The translations under genes were made by a program, and so were the position numbers. Below the pieces are notes generated by a model. The model saw only the letters and a program-made list of their open reading frames with translations. It was not told the origin of the DNA and ran no database searches. A DNA stretch of 64,000 bases from Microbacterium sp. 8M (lineage in GTDB: Bacteria; Actinomycetota; Actinomycetes; Actinomycetales; Microbacteriaceae), in NCBI RefSeq assembly GCF_902506375.1, contig NZ_LR733284.1, forward strand, positions 558,077 to 622,076, in the 5' to 3' direction. Each line of letters starts with the position of its first letter. Within the stretch, counting starts at the first letter, position 1. Of the stretch, positions 27,840 through 36,321 are shown one piece after another.

Positions 27840-28616
27840 ATGGCCAGCGCCGGGCCCGTCTGCGGGCCGATCTCCAGCTTCTCGCGAGTGCGGATCCTGC
27901 ATCTCGTGCAGTCGAGGTCCCAGCGCACGATCGGCGAGCTGTGCGAGGCCACCGGGCTGCACCCGAACACCGTACGCGAGCACCTGCAGCGCCTGATCGA
28001 GGGCGGTTACGTCGTCCAGGCCACCGAACACCGCACGACCCGGGGGCGGCCCCGCGTGCTGTACAGCGCGGCCACGGGCGCGCCCGGGGCGACCAGCCCC
28101 GTCGCGAAGCAGAAGGCGGGCGACGCCGCACGGCGCGGCGACCTGCTGCGCCGTATGCTGCGCACCGACCCGTCCGTACTCGGGCAGAGCGCCACATACC
28201 AGCTCGACGCCCTCGTCGAGCATCTCGAGGAGAGCGGCTTCGAGCCGGTGATCGACGAGGAGCGCCTCACGGTCGAGCTGACCCCGTGCCCGCACGCGGC
28301 CGCCCGCCCCGAGCACCGGCCGGTGCTGTGCCAGGTGCACCTCGGCCTCATGCAGGGTGTGCTGGCGCAGGCTGGCGGCCCGCTCGCTGCGGGCTGCGTG
28401 CGCACGACCGAGCGGCCGGAGGAGTGCACCGTCGAGCTTCTCCGCGTCGGATCGGGCACGGCAGGATCGAGCACGGCCGGATCGAGCACGGCTGGATCCG
28501 GCACGGCTGGATCCGACCTGACGGCTGGATCCGGCACGGCTGGATCCACGGCAGGATCTGACACGAACGCAGGATCCGACATGAACGCAGGAGGCGTCGC
28601 GCATGGACTGGCTTGA
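27840..28616 (+). CDS. HTH regulator with four-cysteine domain and repeat tail, upstream of cydA
   Basis: A 258-residue protein. A winged helix (about residues 12-78: SRVRILHLVQ, LCEATGLHPNTVREHLQRL, RTTRGRPRVLYSA) precedes a domain with four cysteines at 150, 164, 186 and 196 (TPCPH, VLCQVH, AGCVRT, EECTVEL). Such spacing is reminiscent of SufR-type regulators that bind an Fe-S cluster, so redox or oxygen sensing is plausible (inference). The tail from residue 204 is nine GSxTA-type units encoded by DNA repeats. The stop overlaps the cydA start by 14 bases, so it is coupled to the oxidase operon. Confidence 0.8.
   Translation: MASAGPVCGPISSFSRVRILHLVQSRSQRTIGELCEATGLHPNTVREHLQRLIEGGYVVQATEHRTTRGRPRVLYSAATGAPGATSPVAKQKAGDAARRGDLLRRMLRTDPSVLGQSATYQLDALVEHLEESGFEPVIDEERLTVELTPCPHAAARPEHRPVLCQVHLGLMQGVLAQAGGPLAAGCVRTTERPEECTVELLRVGSGTAGSSTAGSSTAGSGTAGSDLTAGSGTAGSTAGSDTNAGSDMNAGGVAHGLA
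28449..28590. repeat. 15-bp tandem repeats at the 3' end of the regulator gene
   Basis: Nine consecutive units of the type GGATCGAGCACGGCT, most 15 bp long with a few of 12 or 18 bp, so the frame is always kept. They encode Gly-Ser-Gly-Thr-Ala repeats. The last unit runs into GCAGGAGGCG, which supplies the ribosome binding site of cydA. Confidence 0.92.
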
Positions 28617-30015
28617 TCCCCTCGTCCTCTCCCGATGGCAGTTCGGGCTGACGACCGTCTACCACTACCTCTTCGTGCCGCTCACGATCGGCATGGCGAC
28701 GGTGACCGCGATCTTCCAGACGGCGTGGGTGCGCACCGGGAAGATCGAGTACCTGCACCTCACCCGGTTCTTCGCGAAGATCTTCCTCATCAACTTCGCC
28801 ATGGGCGTGGTCACCGGCATCGTGCAGGAGTTCCAGTTCGGCATGAACTGGTCGGACTACTCGCGCTTCGTCGGCGACGTGTTCGGCGCCCCGCTCGCGT
28901 TCGAGGGTCTGCTCGCGTTCTTCCTCGAGGCGACCTTCATCGGGCTGTGGATCTTCGGCTGGGACAAGCTCCCCAAGAAGGTACACCTGGCCACGATCTG
29001 GGGCACCGCGATCGGGACGATCCTGTCGGCGTACTGCATCATCGCCGCGAACGCCTTCATGCAGAACCCGGTCGGTTACACCTACAACGCCGCGACGAAC
29101 CGCGCAGAGCTCACCGACTTCTGGGCGCTGCTGACCAACAAGGTCGCGCTCGCCGCGTTCCCGCACACGATCTTCGGCGCGCTCATGTTCGCCACCGGTG
29201 TCGTGATCTCGGTCTCGGCCTGGCACATCTCCCGCGGGCAGCACGTCGACACGCTGCGGCCGGCGCTGAAGTTCGGCCTGTGGGGCATGCTCGTCGCGAC
29301 GGCCGGCGTCGTCCTCTCCGGCGACCAGCTGGGGCTCGCGATGGTGAGCACCCAGCCGATGAAGATGGCCGCCGCCGAGGCGATGTTCAACTCCAGCTGC
29401 GGGGCGGACGCCTCGTTCTCCCTGTTCTCCATCGGCACGCCCGACGGCACCGGGGAGATCTGGTCGCTGCGCGTGCCGTATCTGCTCGCGTTCCTGTCGA
29501 CGCACGAGCTGAACGGCTGCGTCGAGGGCATCAACGACCTCAACGCGCAGTACGCGCAGCAGTTCGCCTCGACGGGGCTCACCGAGTTCACCCCTGTGCT
29601 GTGGATCACGTACTGGGCGTTCCGCTGGATGATCGGCCTCGGCCTGCTGCACGCCTTCATCGCCCTCGTCGGCCTGTGGATCACGCGCAAGAGCGCCAAG
29701 AAGCCGCCGGCGCCGTGGATGTGGAAGATCGCGATCTGGTCGTTCCCGCTCGCGCTCGGCGCCAACATCGTCGGCTGGGTGTTCACGGAGATGGGCCGGC
29801 AGCCCTGGATCGTGTTCAGTCTCATGACGACCAAGAACGGCGTCTCGCCGGGGGTGAGCGGTGTCGAGGTGCTCATCTCGCTCATCGCCTTCACGCTCAT
29901 CTACGCCTCTCTCGCGGTCGTCGAGGTCGGGCTCATCGTCCGGGCCGCCCAGAAGGGGCCCGACACCACCGAGAAGCATGACGAGGACGCACCGGTCCCG
30001 TCGGTCGTGTACTGA
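28603..30015 (+). CDS. cydA: Cytochrome bd ubiquinol/menaquinol oxidase subunit I
   Basis: A 470-residue membrane subunit carrying the haems of the high-affinity terminal oxidase. The N-terminus WQFGLTTVYHYLFVPLTIG contains the conserved axial histidine; the middle has GRQPWIV (quinol oxidation site neighbourhood) in EMGRQPWIVFSLMTT, and the Q-loop is the short actinobacterial form. About nine hydrophobic segments. Starts inside the upstream regulator gene (14-base overlap) with AGGAGG at a good distance. It acts with CydB and needs CydDC for assembly. Confidence 0.96.
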   Translation: MDWLDPLVLSRWQFGLTTVYHYLFVPLTIGMATVTAIFQTAWVRTGKIEYLHLTRFFAKIFLINFAMGVVTGIVQEFQFGMNWSDYSRFVGDVFGAPLAFEGLLAFFLEATFIGLWIFGWDKLPKKVHLATIWGTAIGTILSAYCIIAANAFMQNPVGYTYNAATNRAELTDFWALLTNKVALAAFPHTIFGALMFATGVVISVSAWHISRGQHVDTLRPALKFGLWGMLVATAGVVLSGDQLGLAMVSTQPMKMAAAEAMFNSSCGADASFSLFSIGTPDGTGEIWSLRVPYLLAFLSTHELNGCVEGINDLNAQYAQQFASTGLTEFTPVLWITYWAFRWMIGLGLLHAFIALVGLWITRKSAKKPPAPWMWKIAIWSFPLALGANIVGWVFTEMGRQPWIVFSLMTTKNGVSPGVSGVEVLISLIAFTLIYASLAVVEVGLIVRAAQKGPDTTEKHDEDAPVPSVVY

Positions 30016-30029
30016 GGAAGGAGACGGAC

Positions 30030-31055
30030 ATGGATCTCGCCACGCTCTGGTTCTGGATCGTCGCCCTGTTCTTCGTGGGCTACTTCGTCCTCGACGGCTT
30101 CGACTTCGGCGTAGGCATGTCGCTGCCGTTCCTCGGCAAGGACGACGTGTCCCGCCGCCAGGTGATCAACACCATCGGCCCCGTCTGGGACCTCAACGAG
30201 ACCTGGGTGATCGTGGCGGGCGCCTGCCTGTTCGCGTCGTTCCCGGAGTGGTACGCATCCCTGTTCAGCGGCTTCTACCTGCCGCTGCTGCTGATCCTGC
30301 TCGCCCTCATCCTGCGCGGCGTCTCGTTCGAGTACCGCCACCAGAAGGACGACCCGCGCTGGCGCCGTCGCTTCGACACGATGATCGTGATCGGATCCGC
30401 CGTGCCCGCGCTGCTGTGGGGTGTCGCCTTCGGCAACATCGTGCAGGGCGTGGCGCTCGACGAGCGGCACATCTTCCGGGGGACGGTGTTCGACCTGCTG
30501 AACCCGTACGGGCTGCTGGTCGGCGTCACCACGCTGCTGCTGTTCTTCCTGCACGGGCTGTACTTCGTCGCGCTGAAGACCGACGGCGTGGTGCACGAGC
30601 GCGCCCGGCGCGTGGCCCGCACGGCGGCCCTTCCGACGGTGCTCGCCGCGGCGGGAACCGTGGTGTGGACGATCGTGATCGCCGCGGGACGGCCCTCGCT
30701 GCTGGGCGCGGTGATCGTCCTCGGCGCCGTGGCGGCGGTGTTCCTCATCGCGTCGATCATCCTGTCGCTGCGGAGTCGGGACGGCTGGGCGTTCGCCGCC
30801 GGGGTGGTGACGATCCTCACGGCCGTGCTCATGCTGTTCTCGGCGCTGTTCCCGAACGTGCTGCCGTCGACCATGGACCCGGCGAACTCGCTGACCATCC
30901 AGAACGCGTCGAGCACGCCGCTCACGCTGCAGATCATGAGCTGGACCGCGCTGATCGCGATGCCGATCGTGCTCGCCTACCAGGCGTGGACGTACTGGGT
31001 GTTCCGCAAGCGCGTGCGCCGGTCGACGATCGAGGCCGCGCCCGCGCACGCATGA
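30030..31055 (+). CDS. cydB: Cytochrome bd oxidase subunit II
   Basis: A 341-residue subunit with about nine transmembrane helices. Typical features are the N-terminal LWFWIVALFFVGYFVLDGFDFG motif (given here in two parts: LWFWIVALFF and GYFVLDGFDFG), the VWDLNETWVIVAG segment and the RGVSFEYRHQ loop. It starts 14 bp after cydA with GGAAGGAG upstream. With CydA it reduces oxygen using menaquinol, helping growth at low oxygen. Confidence 0.95.
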   Translation: MDLATLWFWIVALFFVGYFVLDGFDFGVGMSLPFLGKDDVSRRQVINTIGPVWDLNETWVIVAGACLFASFPEWYASLFSGFYLPLLLILLALILRGVSFEYRHQKDDPRWRRRFDTMIVIGSAVPALLWGVAFGNIVQGVALDERHIFRGTVFDLLNPYGLLVGVTTLLLFFLHGLYFVALKTDGVVHERARRVARTAALPTVLAAAGTVVWTIVIAAGRPSLLGAVIVLGAVAAVFLIASIILSLRSRDGWAFAAGVVTILTAVLMLFSALFPNVLPSTMDPANSLTIQNASSTPLTLQIMSWTALIAMPIVLAYQAWTYWVFRKRVRRSTIEAAPAHA

Positions 31056-31359
31056 CGCTCCGCCGTTCGTCTCGCCTTCGGCTCGCTCAGGGACCGGTTC
31101 GCCGCCGGTCCTTGAGTTCGTCGCGTTGTCGGTCCCTGAGCCTGTCGAAGGGACGTGGCCTTGCTCGGTCCCTGAGCCCGTCGGGTTGTCGGTGCCTGAG
31201 CCTGTCGAAGGGACGTGGCCCGGCTCGGTCCCTGAGCCCGACGGTTTCTCGGTCTCTGAGCCTGTCGAAGGGACGTGGCCTTGCTCGGTCCCTGAGCGAG
31301 CGCAGCGAGACGAAGGGCGCGGTGCTCCCTTCACGGTCCACGATGTGCGCGGTGATCCG
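31056..31359. repeat. Array of GGTCCCTGAGCCTGTCGAAG repeats before cydDC
   Basis: A 304-bp gap with no gene. It contains five or more copies of GTCCCTGAGCCTGTCGAAGG (near 31133, 31190, 31253) and shorter GGTCCCTGAGCCCGTCGGG or GGTCCCTGAGCGAGCGCAG forms, spaced about 35 to 65 bp. In one frame they translate to a repeating [10 protein letters not shown] peptide that runs into CydD, which I take as a by-product. The array separates cydAB from cydDC. Confidence 0.9.
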
Positions 31360-34300
31360 ATGAAGCCGATCGATCCGCGGCTGCTGCGCTGGGCGCCCGC
31401 CGCCCGTGCGTACCTCGCGGTGTCCGCCGGCATCGCCCTCGTCCAGACCGCGGTCACCCTCGCGTTCGCCGGGCTGCTCGCGGCGGGGATCACCGCGGTC
31501 GCCGATGGGCGCTCCCCGCTCCCGCAGCTGCCGTGGCTCGCGCTCGTGGTGCTCGTGCGTGCCGTGCTGCTGTGGGTCTCCGAGGCGTGGGGCGCCCGGG
31601 CTGCCGCACAGACGGGGCGCGAGCTCCGGGCCGCGCTGATCGACGCGATCGCCCGTCGCGGCCCTGGCTGGCTGGGCAGCCGCAACCGCGCCGCGCTCGC
31701 CGTGACCGCGGGGCACGGGCTGGATGCGCTGGATCCGTACTTCGCCCGCTACATCCCGCAGCTCGTGCTCACCGCGATCGCGACGCCGGTGCTCGTGGCC
31801 GTGATGTGGTGGCAGGACTGGCCGAGCGGCCTCGCGGCGACCGTCACCCTGCCGCTGATCCCGCTGTTCCTCGTGCTCATCGGGCTCGCGACCCGCGGCG
31901 TGCAGCGCCGGCAGCTCGCCGTGCTGCAGACGCTGGCGGCGCGGTTCGCCGACACCGTGCAGGGGCTGGCGACCCTGCGCTTGTTCGGGCGGGAGCGCCG
32001 CGCCGCCGCCCGCATGCGGGAGACCGCGGAGCAGTACCGCCGCGAGACCATGCGCGTGCTGCGGTACTCGTTCCTGTCCGGCTTCGCCCTGGAGCTGCTG
32101 TCGTCGCTGGCCGTCGCGATCATCGCAGTGTCGGTCGGTCTGCGGCTGCTGAACGGCGAGCTGGGCCTCGGCGTCGGGCTGTTCGTGCTCCTCCTCGCGC
32201 CCGAGGCGTTCCTGCCGTTGCGCCAGGTGGGCGTGCAGTTCCACGCCGCGGCGGAGGGCGTGGCCGCGACCGAGGACGTCTTCGAGATCCTCGACGCGGA
32301 TCCGGCGGCTCCTTCCCCCGTTCGAAGCGCGCAAATGGCTGCAACTTCGCCCGAGATGCAGCCATTTGCGCGCTTCGAAACAGGATGGATCCGGCTGGCC
32401 GTCGACGAGGTCTCGGTGCGGCACGGGGAGAGGGCGCTGCCGCCGGTTTCGTTCACCGCCGAGCCGGGGACCGTCACGCTGATCGAAGGGCGCAGCGGAT
32501 CCGGCAAGTCCAGTCTGCTCGCCGCGCTGCGGGGCGCCGCGGGCTACGACGGGGCGATCCGCGTCGACCGGGCAGGCGACGGCGTCCGGGAGGCAGGCGA
32601 CGGGGTCGAGGGGACGGGCGACGGCCTCCGGGGGGCGGGCGGCGCGGATCCGGATCCGGCGTCGTGGCTCGCCTGGGCCGGCCAGCGCCCCGGGCTGATC
32701 CGCGGGACGGTCGCCGCGAACGTCGCCCTCGGCGACCCCGCGCCCGACGTCGCCGGCGTGCGCGCCGCCCTCGCCGATGCTGCGGCGGCGGATCTTGACC
32801 CGGAGCAGGAGCTCGGCGTGCAGGGCGCGGGGTTGTCCGGTGGGCAGGCGCAGCGCGTCGCGGTGGCCCGCGCGCTGTACCGGCTCGGATCCGGGGCACG
32901 TGTGCTCGCGCTCGACGAGCCGTCCAGCGCCCTCGATGCGGCCACCGAGGAGCGCCTCTGGCGGACGATCCGCCGCGTCGCCGACGACGGAGCGACGGTG
33001 CTGCTGGTGTCGCACCGGCCTACCGCCCGTGCGATCGCGGACCAGGTGGTGCGGATCGGCGATCCGGGCCCGGTGCTCCCGGCCGCCGCCGTTGGGGCGC
33101 CCGCGGCCCATGAAACCGGATCCACCCCCGTTCAGGTCGCACTTTCTGCTCTTCCCGCACGTCCGGAAGAGCAGAAAGTGCGACCTGAACGAGGGGATGA
33201 CCCGATTCCCGACCTTCCCTCCTCGGCTAGGGGGATCCTGCGGATGGCGATGCCGCGGGCGCGCCGGTTCGCCCCGGCCGTGCTGGCGGGCATCGCGTCG
33301 GCCGCGGCGGCCGTGGGCCTGCTGCTCGTGAGCGGCTGGCTCATCGTCACCGCGTCGCTCGTGGACAACCTGGTGCCCCTGTCGGTCGCCATCGTCGGGG
33401 TGCGGTTCTTCGCGGTGACCCGTGCGGTCACCCGGTACCTCGAGCGTCTCGCCGGACACGACGCCGCGCTCGGGCGTCTCGCCGACCTGCGTGCCGCCGT
33501 GGTCCGCCGGCTCACGCCGCTCGCTCCGGCGGGGCTCGGATCCACCGACCGCGGCGCCGTGCTCGCCGCCCTCGTCGACGACGTGGAGAACCTGCAGAAC
33601 CTGCCCCTGCGCGTGGTGCAGCCGCTGCTCACCGGCGGCGTGGTCGCGGTCGTGTCGATCGGCGTGCTGGCGCTCATCGCCCCGACGGCCGCCCTCGCCC
33701 TCGCCGTCTGCCTCGTGATCGCCGTCGTCGGCGCCGTGGTGCTGGGCGGCGTCGTCGGCGCCCGCGCGGAGGGCACGCTGAGCCGCGACCGGGCGGACCT
33801 CGCCGGCGCCCTCGTCGACGAGTTCACCGCCCTCGACGTGCTGCAGGCCTACGGCGCCGAACCTGCGGCGCGCCAGCGGATCCGTGCCGCCGACGACGCC
33901 CTCCGGCGCACCGTCACGCGCGCCGCTGCCGCGCAGGCCCTGTCGTCCGCCGTGGTCTCGCTGGCCGCGGGTGCGGCGTCGATCGCGGCCCTCGCCCTCG
34001 CGGTCCCGGGGCAGCCCGGCGGCGCCGTGGACGCGCCGTGGTTCGCCGTCGCCGTGCTGCTGCCGATGGCCGTGTTCGACGTGTTCTCCGCGGTGCCGCA
34101 GGCGGCCTCGGCCTGGCGCGGGGTGCGCGCGAGCGCCGAGCGGATCCACGCGGTGCTGCCCGCCGCGGTGCCGCCCGAGGTGCGCGACGATGACGGCGAG
34201 GGACGGATCCACGACGGAGCTGTGCGGTTGCGTGGCGTGACGGCGACGTGGCCGGGGGCGTCGGGGCCCGCGCTGCAGGGCCTCGACCTCGACGTCGCGC

Positions 34301-34875
34301 CGGGGGAGCGGATCCTCGTCACCGGATCCAGCGGTGCGGGGAAGTCGACGCTCGCGGCGGTACTCGTCGGCTTCCTGCGCAGCGAGGGCTCCTACCGGAT
34401 CGGCGAGCAGGACGCGGCGCGCATCGCCGGACCCGAGCTGCGCCGCCACGTGGGGCTGTGCGAGCAGGATCCGATGCTCTTCGACGAGGACATCCGCCAG
34501 AACCTGCTCTTCGCGCGCGAGACCGCGACCGATGCGGAGCTGCTCGCGGTGCTCGACCGCGTCGGGCTCGGCGCGTGGGTGCGCGAGCGGGGCGGGCTGG
34601 ACGCCCGGGTGGGCGAGCGGGGTGCCCTCGTGTCGGGCGGCCAGGCGCAGCGCATCGCACTCGCCCGGGCGGTGCTGCGCGGCTTCCCCGTGCTCGTGCT
34701 CGACGAGCCGACCGCAGGGGTGGATCCCGACGCCTCCGACGCGCTGCTGCGCGACCTCCTCGGCGCCACCGAAGGACAGACGGTGATCCTGGTCTCGCAC
34801 GTGGCGCCGCCCTCCGGCACGGTTGATCGCACGGTGCGGCTCGACGCGGGTCGGATCCTGCCCGTCGCGGGCTAG
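31360..34875 (+). CDS. cydDC: Fused thiol reductant ABC exporter CydDC
   Basis: A 1171-residue fusion of CydD (about 1-590) and CydC (about 623-1171), the heterodimeric exporter of glutathione or cysteine-type thiols needed for cytochrome bd assembly. Each half has a six-helix membrane domain and an ATPase: Walker [10 protein letters not shown] at 377-385 and GSSGAGKST at 989-997; signatures [15 protein letters not shown] and [15 protein letters not shown]. The fused form is known in actinobacteria. The start [13 protein letters not shown] is chosen because the upstream frame only translates repeats. Three DNA repeats interrupt it in frame: residues about 321-340, 405-425 and 591-611. Confidence 0.95.
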   Translation: MKPIDPRLLRWAPAARAYLAVSAGIALVQTAVTLAFAGLLAAGITAVADGRSPLPQLPWLALVVLVRAVLLWVSEAWGARAAAQTGRELRAALIDAIARRGPGWLGSRNRAALAVTAGHGLDALDPYFARYIPQLVLTAIATPVLVAVMWWQDWPSGLAATVTLPLIPLFLVLIGLATRGVQRRQLAVLQTLAARFADTVQGLATLRLFGRERRAAARMRETAEQYRRETMRVLRYSFLSGFALELLSSLAVAIIAVSVGLRLLNGELGLGVGLFVLLLAPEAFLPLRQVGVQFHAAAEGVAATEDVFEILDADPAAPSPVRSAQMAATSPEMQPFARFETGWIRLAVDEVSVRHGERALPPVSFTAEPGTVTLIEGRSGSGKSSLLAALRGAAGYDGAIRVDRAGDGVREAGDGVEGTGDGLRGAGGADPDPASWLAWAGQRPGLIRGTVAANVALGDPAPDVAGVRAALADAAAADLDPEQELGVQGAGLSGGQAQRVAVARALYRLGSGARVLALDEPSSALDAATEERLWRTIRRVADDGATVLLVSHRPTARAIADQVVRIGDPGPVLPAAAVGAPAAHETGSTPVQVALSALPARPEEQKVRPERGDDPIPDLPSSARGILRMAMPRARRFAPAVLAGIASAAAAVGLLLVSGWLIVTASLVDNLVPLSVAIVGVRFFAVTRAVTRYLERLAGHDAALGRLADLRAAVVRRLTPLAPAGLGSTDRGAVLAALVDDVENLQNLPLRVVQPLLTGGVVAVVSIGVLALIAPTAALALAVCLVIAVVGAVVLGGVVGARAEGTLSRDRADLAGALVDEFTALDVLQAYGAEPAARQRIRAADDALRRTVTRAAAAQALSSAVVSLAAGAASIAALALAVPGQPGGAVDAPWFAVAVLLPMAVFDVFSAVPQAASAWRGVRASAERIHAVLPAAVPPEVRDDDGEGRIHDGAVRLRGVTATWPGASGPALQGLDLDVAPGERILVTGSSGAGKSTLAAVLVGFLRSEGSYRIGEQDAARIAGPELRRHVGLCEQDPMLFDEDIRQNLLFARETATDAELLAVLDRVGLGAWVRERGGLDARVGERGALVSGGQAQRIALARAVLRGFPVLVLDEPTAGVDPDASDALLRDLLGATEGQTVILVSHVAPPSGTVDRTVRLDAGRILPVAG
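32321..32379. repeat. Perfect palindrome inside cydDC, 23-bp arms
   Basis: The left arm 32321-32343 (starts TTCGAAGCGCGCAAATGG, ends CTGCA) is the exact reverse complement of 32357-32379, around a 13-nt loop. It lies in frame and encodes about 20 residues ([20 protein letters not shown]) in the linker between the CydD membrane domain and its ATPase. Confidence 0.97.
32572..32634. repeat. 21-bp tandem repeat in the first ATPase domain of cydDC
   Basis: Three consecutive 21-bp units (32572-32592, 32593-32613, 32614-32634) with consensus GCAGGCGACGGGGTCCGGGGG (given here as GCAGGCGACGG plus GTCCGGGGG) encode (A/T)GDG(V/L)xx repeats. They lie between Walker A and the Q-loop. Confidence 0.9.
33130..33190. 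repeat. Perfect palindrome inside cydDC, CAGGTCGCA family copy 3
   Basis: The left arm 33130-33155 (GTTCAGGTCGCACTTTCTGC then TCTTCC) is an exact 26-bp reverse complement of 33165-33190, around a 9-nt loop. The frame stays open and encodes about 21 residues ([20 protein letters not shown]). It lies exactly in the junction between the CydD and CydC halves and shares its arm with the palindromes at 6684 and 11923. Confidence 0.97.
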
Positions 34876-34892
34876 AGCCGCCTCGCCCGACG

Positions 34893-35030
34893 CGCGGGTG
34901 CGCGTCCCGGGGAGGGCCCGCGCGCCGGGGGAGCCCGGGGCGCTGGAGGGCCTGTGCGCCGGGGAGCCCGGTGCGCCGGGGAGGCCGTGCGCCGGGGGAG
35001 GGCGGCACACCGGCGGAGGGACCCGGCGCG
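34893..35030. repeat. GC-rich degenerate repeats after cydDC
   Basis: The cydDC-DUF4406 gap contains about six degenerate units built on GCGCCGGGGAGCCC and GTGCGCCGGGGAGG. Guanine-rich on the plus strand. No gene and no clean hairpin is seen. Confidence 0.7.
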
Positions 35031-35061
35031 GGGAGCGAACCCGCGGGCCGGATCCCGGGCG

Positions 35062-35433
35062 TCAGGCCGCGATGCCGGGCACCTCGTCGAGGCGCCGGTA
35101 GACGGGGATGCCGCGGCCCTCGGCGATCGCGACGTCCTGGTCCGCCCCGCGGGATTCGCCGGGCAGGCGCAGCACGGCGTCGCAGTGCTGCAGCAGTCGT
35201 TCTGCGGTCGGGTACATCACGTCGGCGGCGAGCGGATCGCCGGGACCCGTCGCGCCCGCGCTCGACAGCACGGGCAGAGCGACCCACTCGCCGATCATCG
35301 GGATGTGGCCGGCGCGGAAGATGGGCCACGCGGCTTCTTCGAGCCGGGCGAGGTTCTTCGCCATGAGTCCGGGGTCGCCTCCGGTGCCCGAAGCGTAGGG
35401 GCCGGCGATGAGGATCATCAGTGGTTTCGTCAT
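35062..35433 (-). CDS. DUF4406-type (nucleoside 2-deoxyribosyltransferase-like) protein
   Basis: A 123-residue protein starting with MILIAGPYASGTGGD, then RAGHIPMIGEWVALP, PTAERLLQHCDAVLRLPGESRGADQD, and ending GIPVYRRLDEV. This is the compact fold of nucleoside 2-deoxyribosyltransferase-like proteins: a first strand with a Gly-rich loop, a D-A-V strand and the RGADQD acidic motif. The exact reaction is unknown; close relatives are annotated DUF4406. Start ATG at 35433 gives the conserved N-terminus. Divergent from a DeoR regulator, which may control it. Confidence 0.78.
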   Translation of the reverse strand: MTKPLMILIAGPYASGTGGDPGLMAKNLARLEEAAWPIFRAGHIPMIGEWVALPVLSSAGATGPGDPLAADVMYPTAERLLQHCDAVLRLPGESRGADQDVAIAEGRGIPVYRRLDEVPGIAA

Positions 35434-35439
35434 ATCGGG

Positions 35440-35445
35440 TACAAT
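35440..35445 (+). promoter_or_regulatory. -10 element TACAAT of the DeoR gene
   Basis: TACAAT stands 35 bp upstream of the DeoR start in an AT-rich patch between the divergent genes (TATCGGGTACAATACAGC). A matching -35 is not clear. The region probably also carries the promoter of the minus-strand gene and a DeoR operator. Confidence 0.5.
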
Positions 35446-35480
35446 ACAGCAGAAACGTGCATGAATCGGAAGGAATCGGA

Positions 35481-36236
35481 ATGCTTGCTGCGGCCCGCAA
35501 GGAGATGCTGCTCGAGCGGCTCCACCGCGACGGACGTCTCGTGGCCAAGGAGATCGCGGCAGAACTCGGCCTGTCCGAGGACAGCATCCGCCGGGATCTG
35601 CGTGAGCTCGACGCGGCGGGCCTCGCGGTGCGGGTCTACGGCGGCGCCCTCCCCGCGTCACCCGCCGTCGTCGACTACGGTCGTCGGGGCGCGGTCTCGC
35701 CGGCGAGCAAGGAGCGGGTGGCGCGCGCCGCCGCCGCACTCATCGAGCCCGGGGCGACCGTCATCCTGGACGGCGGCACGACGACCCTCGCCGTGGTCGC
35801 GGCCCTGCCCCTCGAGAGGCCGTGCACGGTCATCACGCACAGCCCGACGATCGCCGCAGCCCTGCTCGACCACGCGGCGGACGTGTTCCTCATCGGCGGA
35901 CAGCTGTTCAAGCACTCCGCCGTCGCCTGCGGTGCGGCGGCGATGGAGGCCGCGCAGCGGATCAGCGCCGACCTCTTCCTGCTCGGCGTCACGGGCGTGC
36001 ATCCGACGGCCGGGCTCACCACGGGTGATCCGGACGAGGCCGCCATGAAGCGCGCGCTCGCCGCTCGGGCCGCCGAGACGTTCGTGCTGGCGAGCGAGGA
36101 GAAGCTCGGCGCGGCATCGCGGTTCGGGGTCCTGACGCTGGACGAGGTCGCCGGGGTCGTGACCGACGTGCCTGCCGACGACCCGACCGTCCGCGCGCTC
36201 ACGGAGGCCGGAGTCCGGCTCATTGCGGCGGACTGA
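35481..36236 (+). CDS. DeoR/GlpR family transcriptional regulator
   Basis: A 251-residue DeoR-type repressor. The helix-turn-helix lies near residues 8-58 (ARKEMLLERLHRDGR, AAELGLSEDSIRRDLREL, VRVYGGAL). The DeoR sensor domain follows with ILDGGTTTLAVVAAL, VFLIGGQLFKHS, DLFLLGVTGVHPTAGLTT and the late VLASEEKLGAASRF. These regulators usually sense phosphorylated sugars or nucleosides. Start ATG at 35481 with AAGGAA upstream. The divergent deoxyribosyltransferase-like gene is a likely target. Confidence 0.9.
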   Translation: MLAAARKEMLLERLHRDGRLVAKEIAAELGLSEDSIRRDLRELDAAGLAVRVYGGALPASPAVVDYGRRGAVSPASKERVARAAAALIEPGATVILDGGTTTLAVVAALPLERPCTVITHSPTIAAALLDHAADVFLIGGQLFKHSAVACGAAAMEAAQRISADLFLLGVTGVHPTAGLTTGDPDEAAMKRALAARAAETFVLASEEKLGAASRFGVLTLDEVAGVVTDVPADDPTVRALTEAGVRLIAAD

Positions 36237-36321
36237 CGGACCCGATCAGCGACACCTCGCGGCGTCTGCCTCGGTCTCCGAGGGGTCGTGCATAAGCTGA
36301 CCGCGACGAACGGAGGCGGCC

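Noticed and set aside
31126..31320. CRISPR-like array of direct repeats
   Set aside because: Repeat units differ, spacing is irregular, the spacers are themselves repeats, and the same units are scattered over the window. No cas genes are present.
31126..31359. N-terminal extension of CydD with [10 protein letters not shown] peptide repeats
   Set aside because: The peptide is only the translation of the dispersed DNA repeat. The family N-terminus starts at 31360.
31087..35010. A 1307-codon open frame on the minus strand opposite cydDC, and similar long antisense frames opposite clpC (18104-21037), kup (44201-47233) and tyrS (58873-61956)
   Set aside because: Long stop-free antisense frames are expected at 70% GC. 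They lack domains and have Arg/Gly/Ala/Val-rich composition typical of shadow frames.
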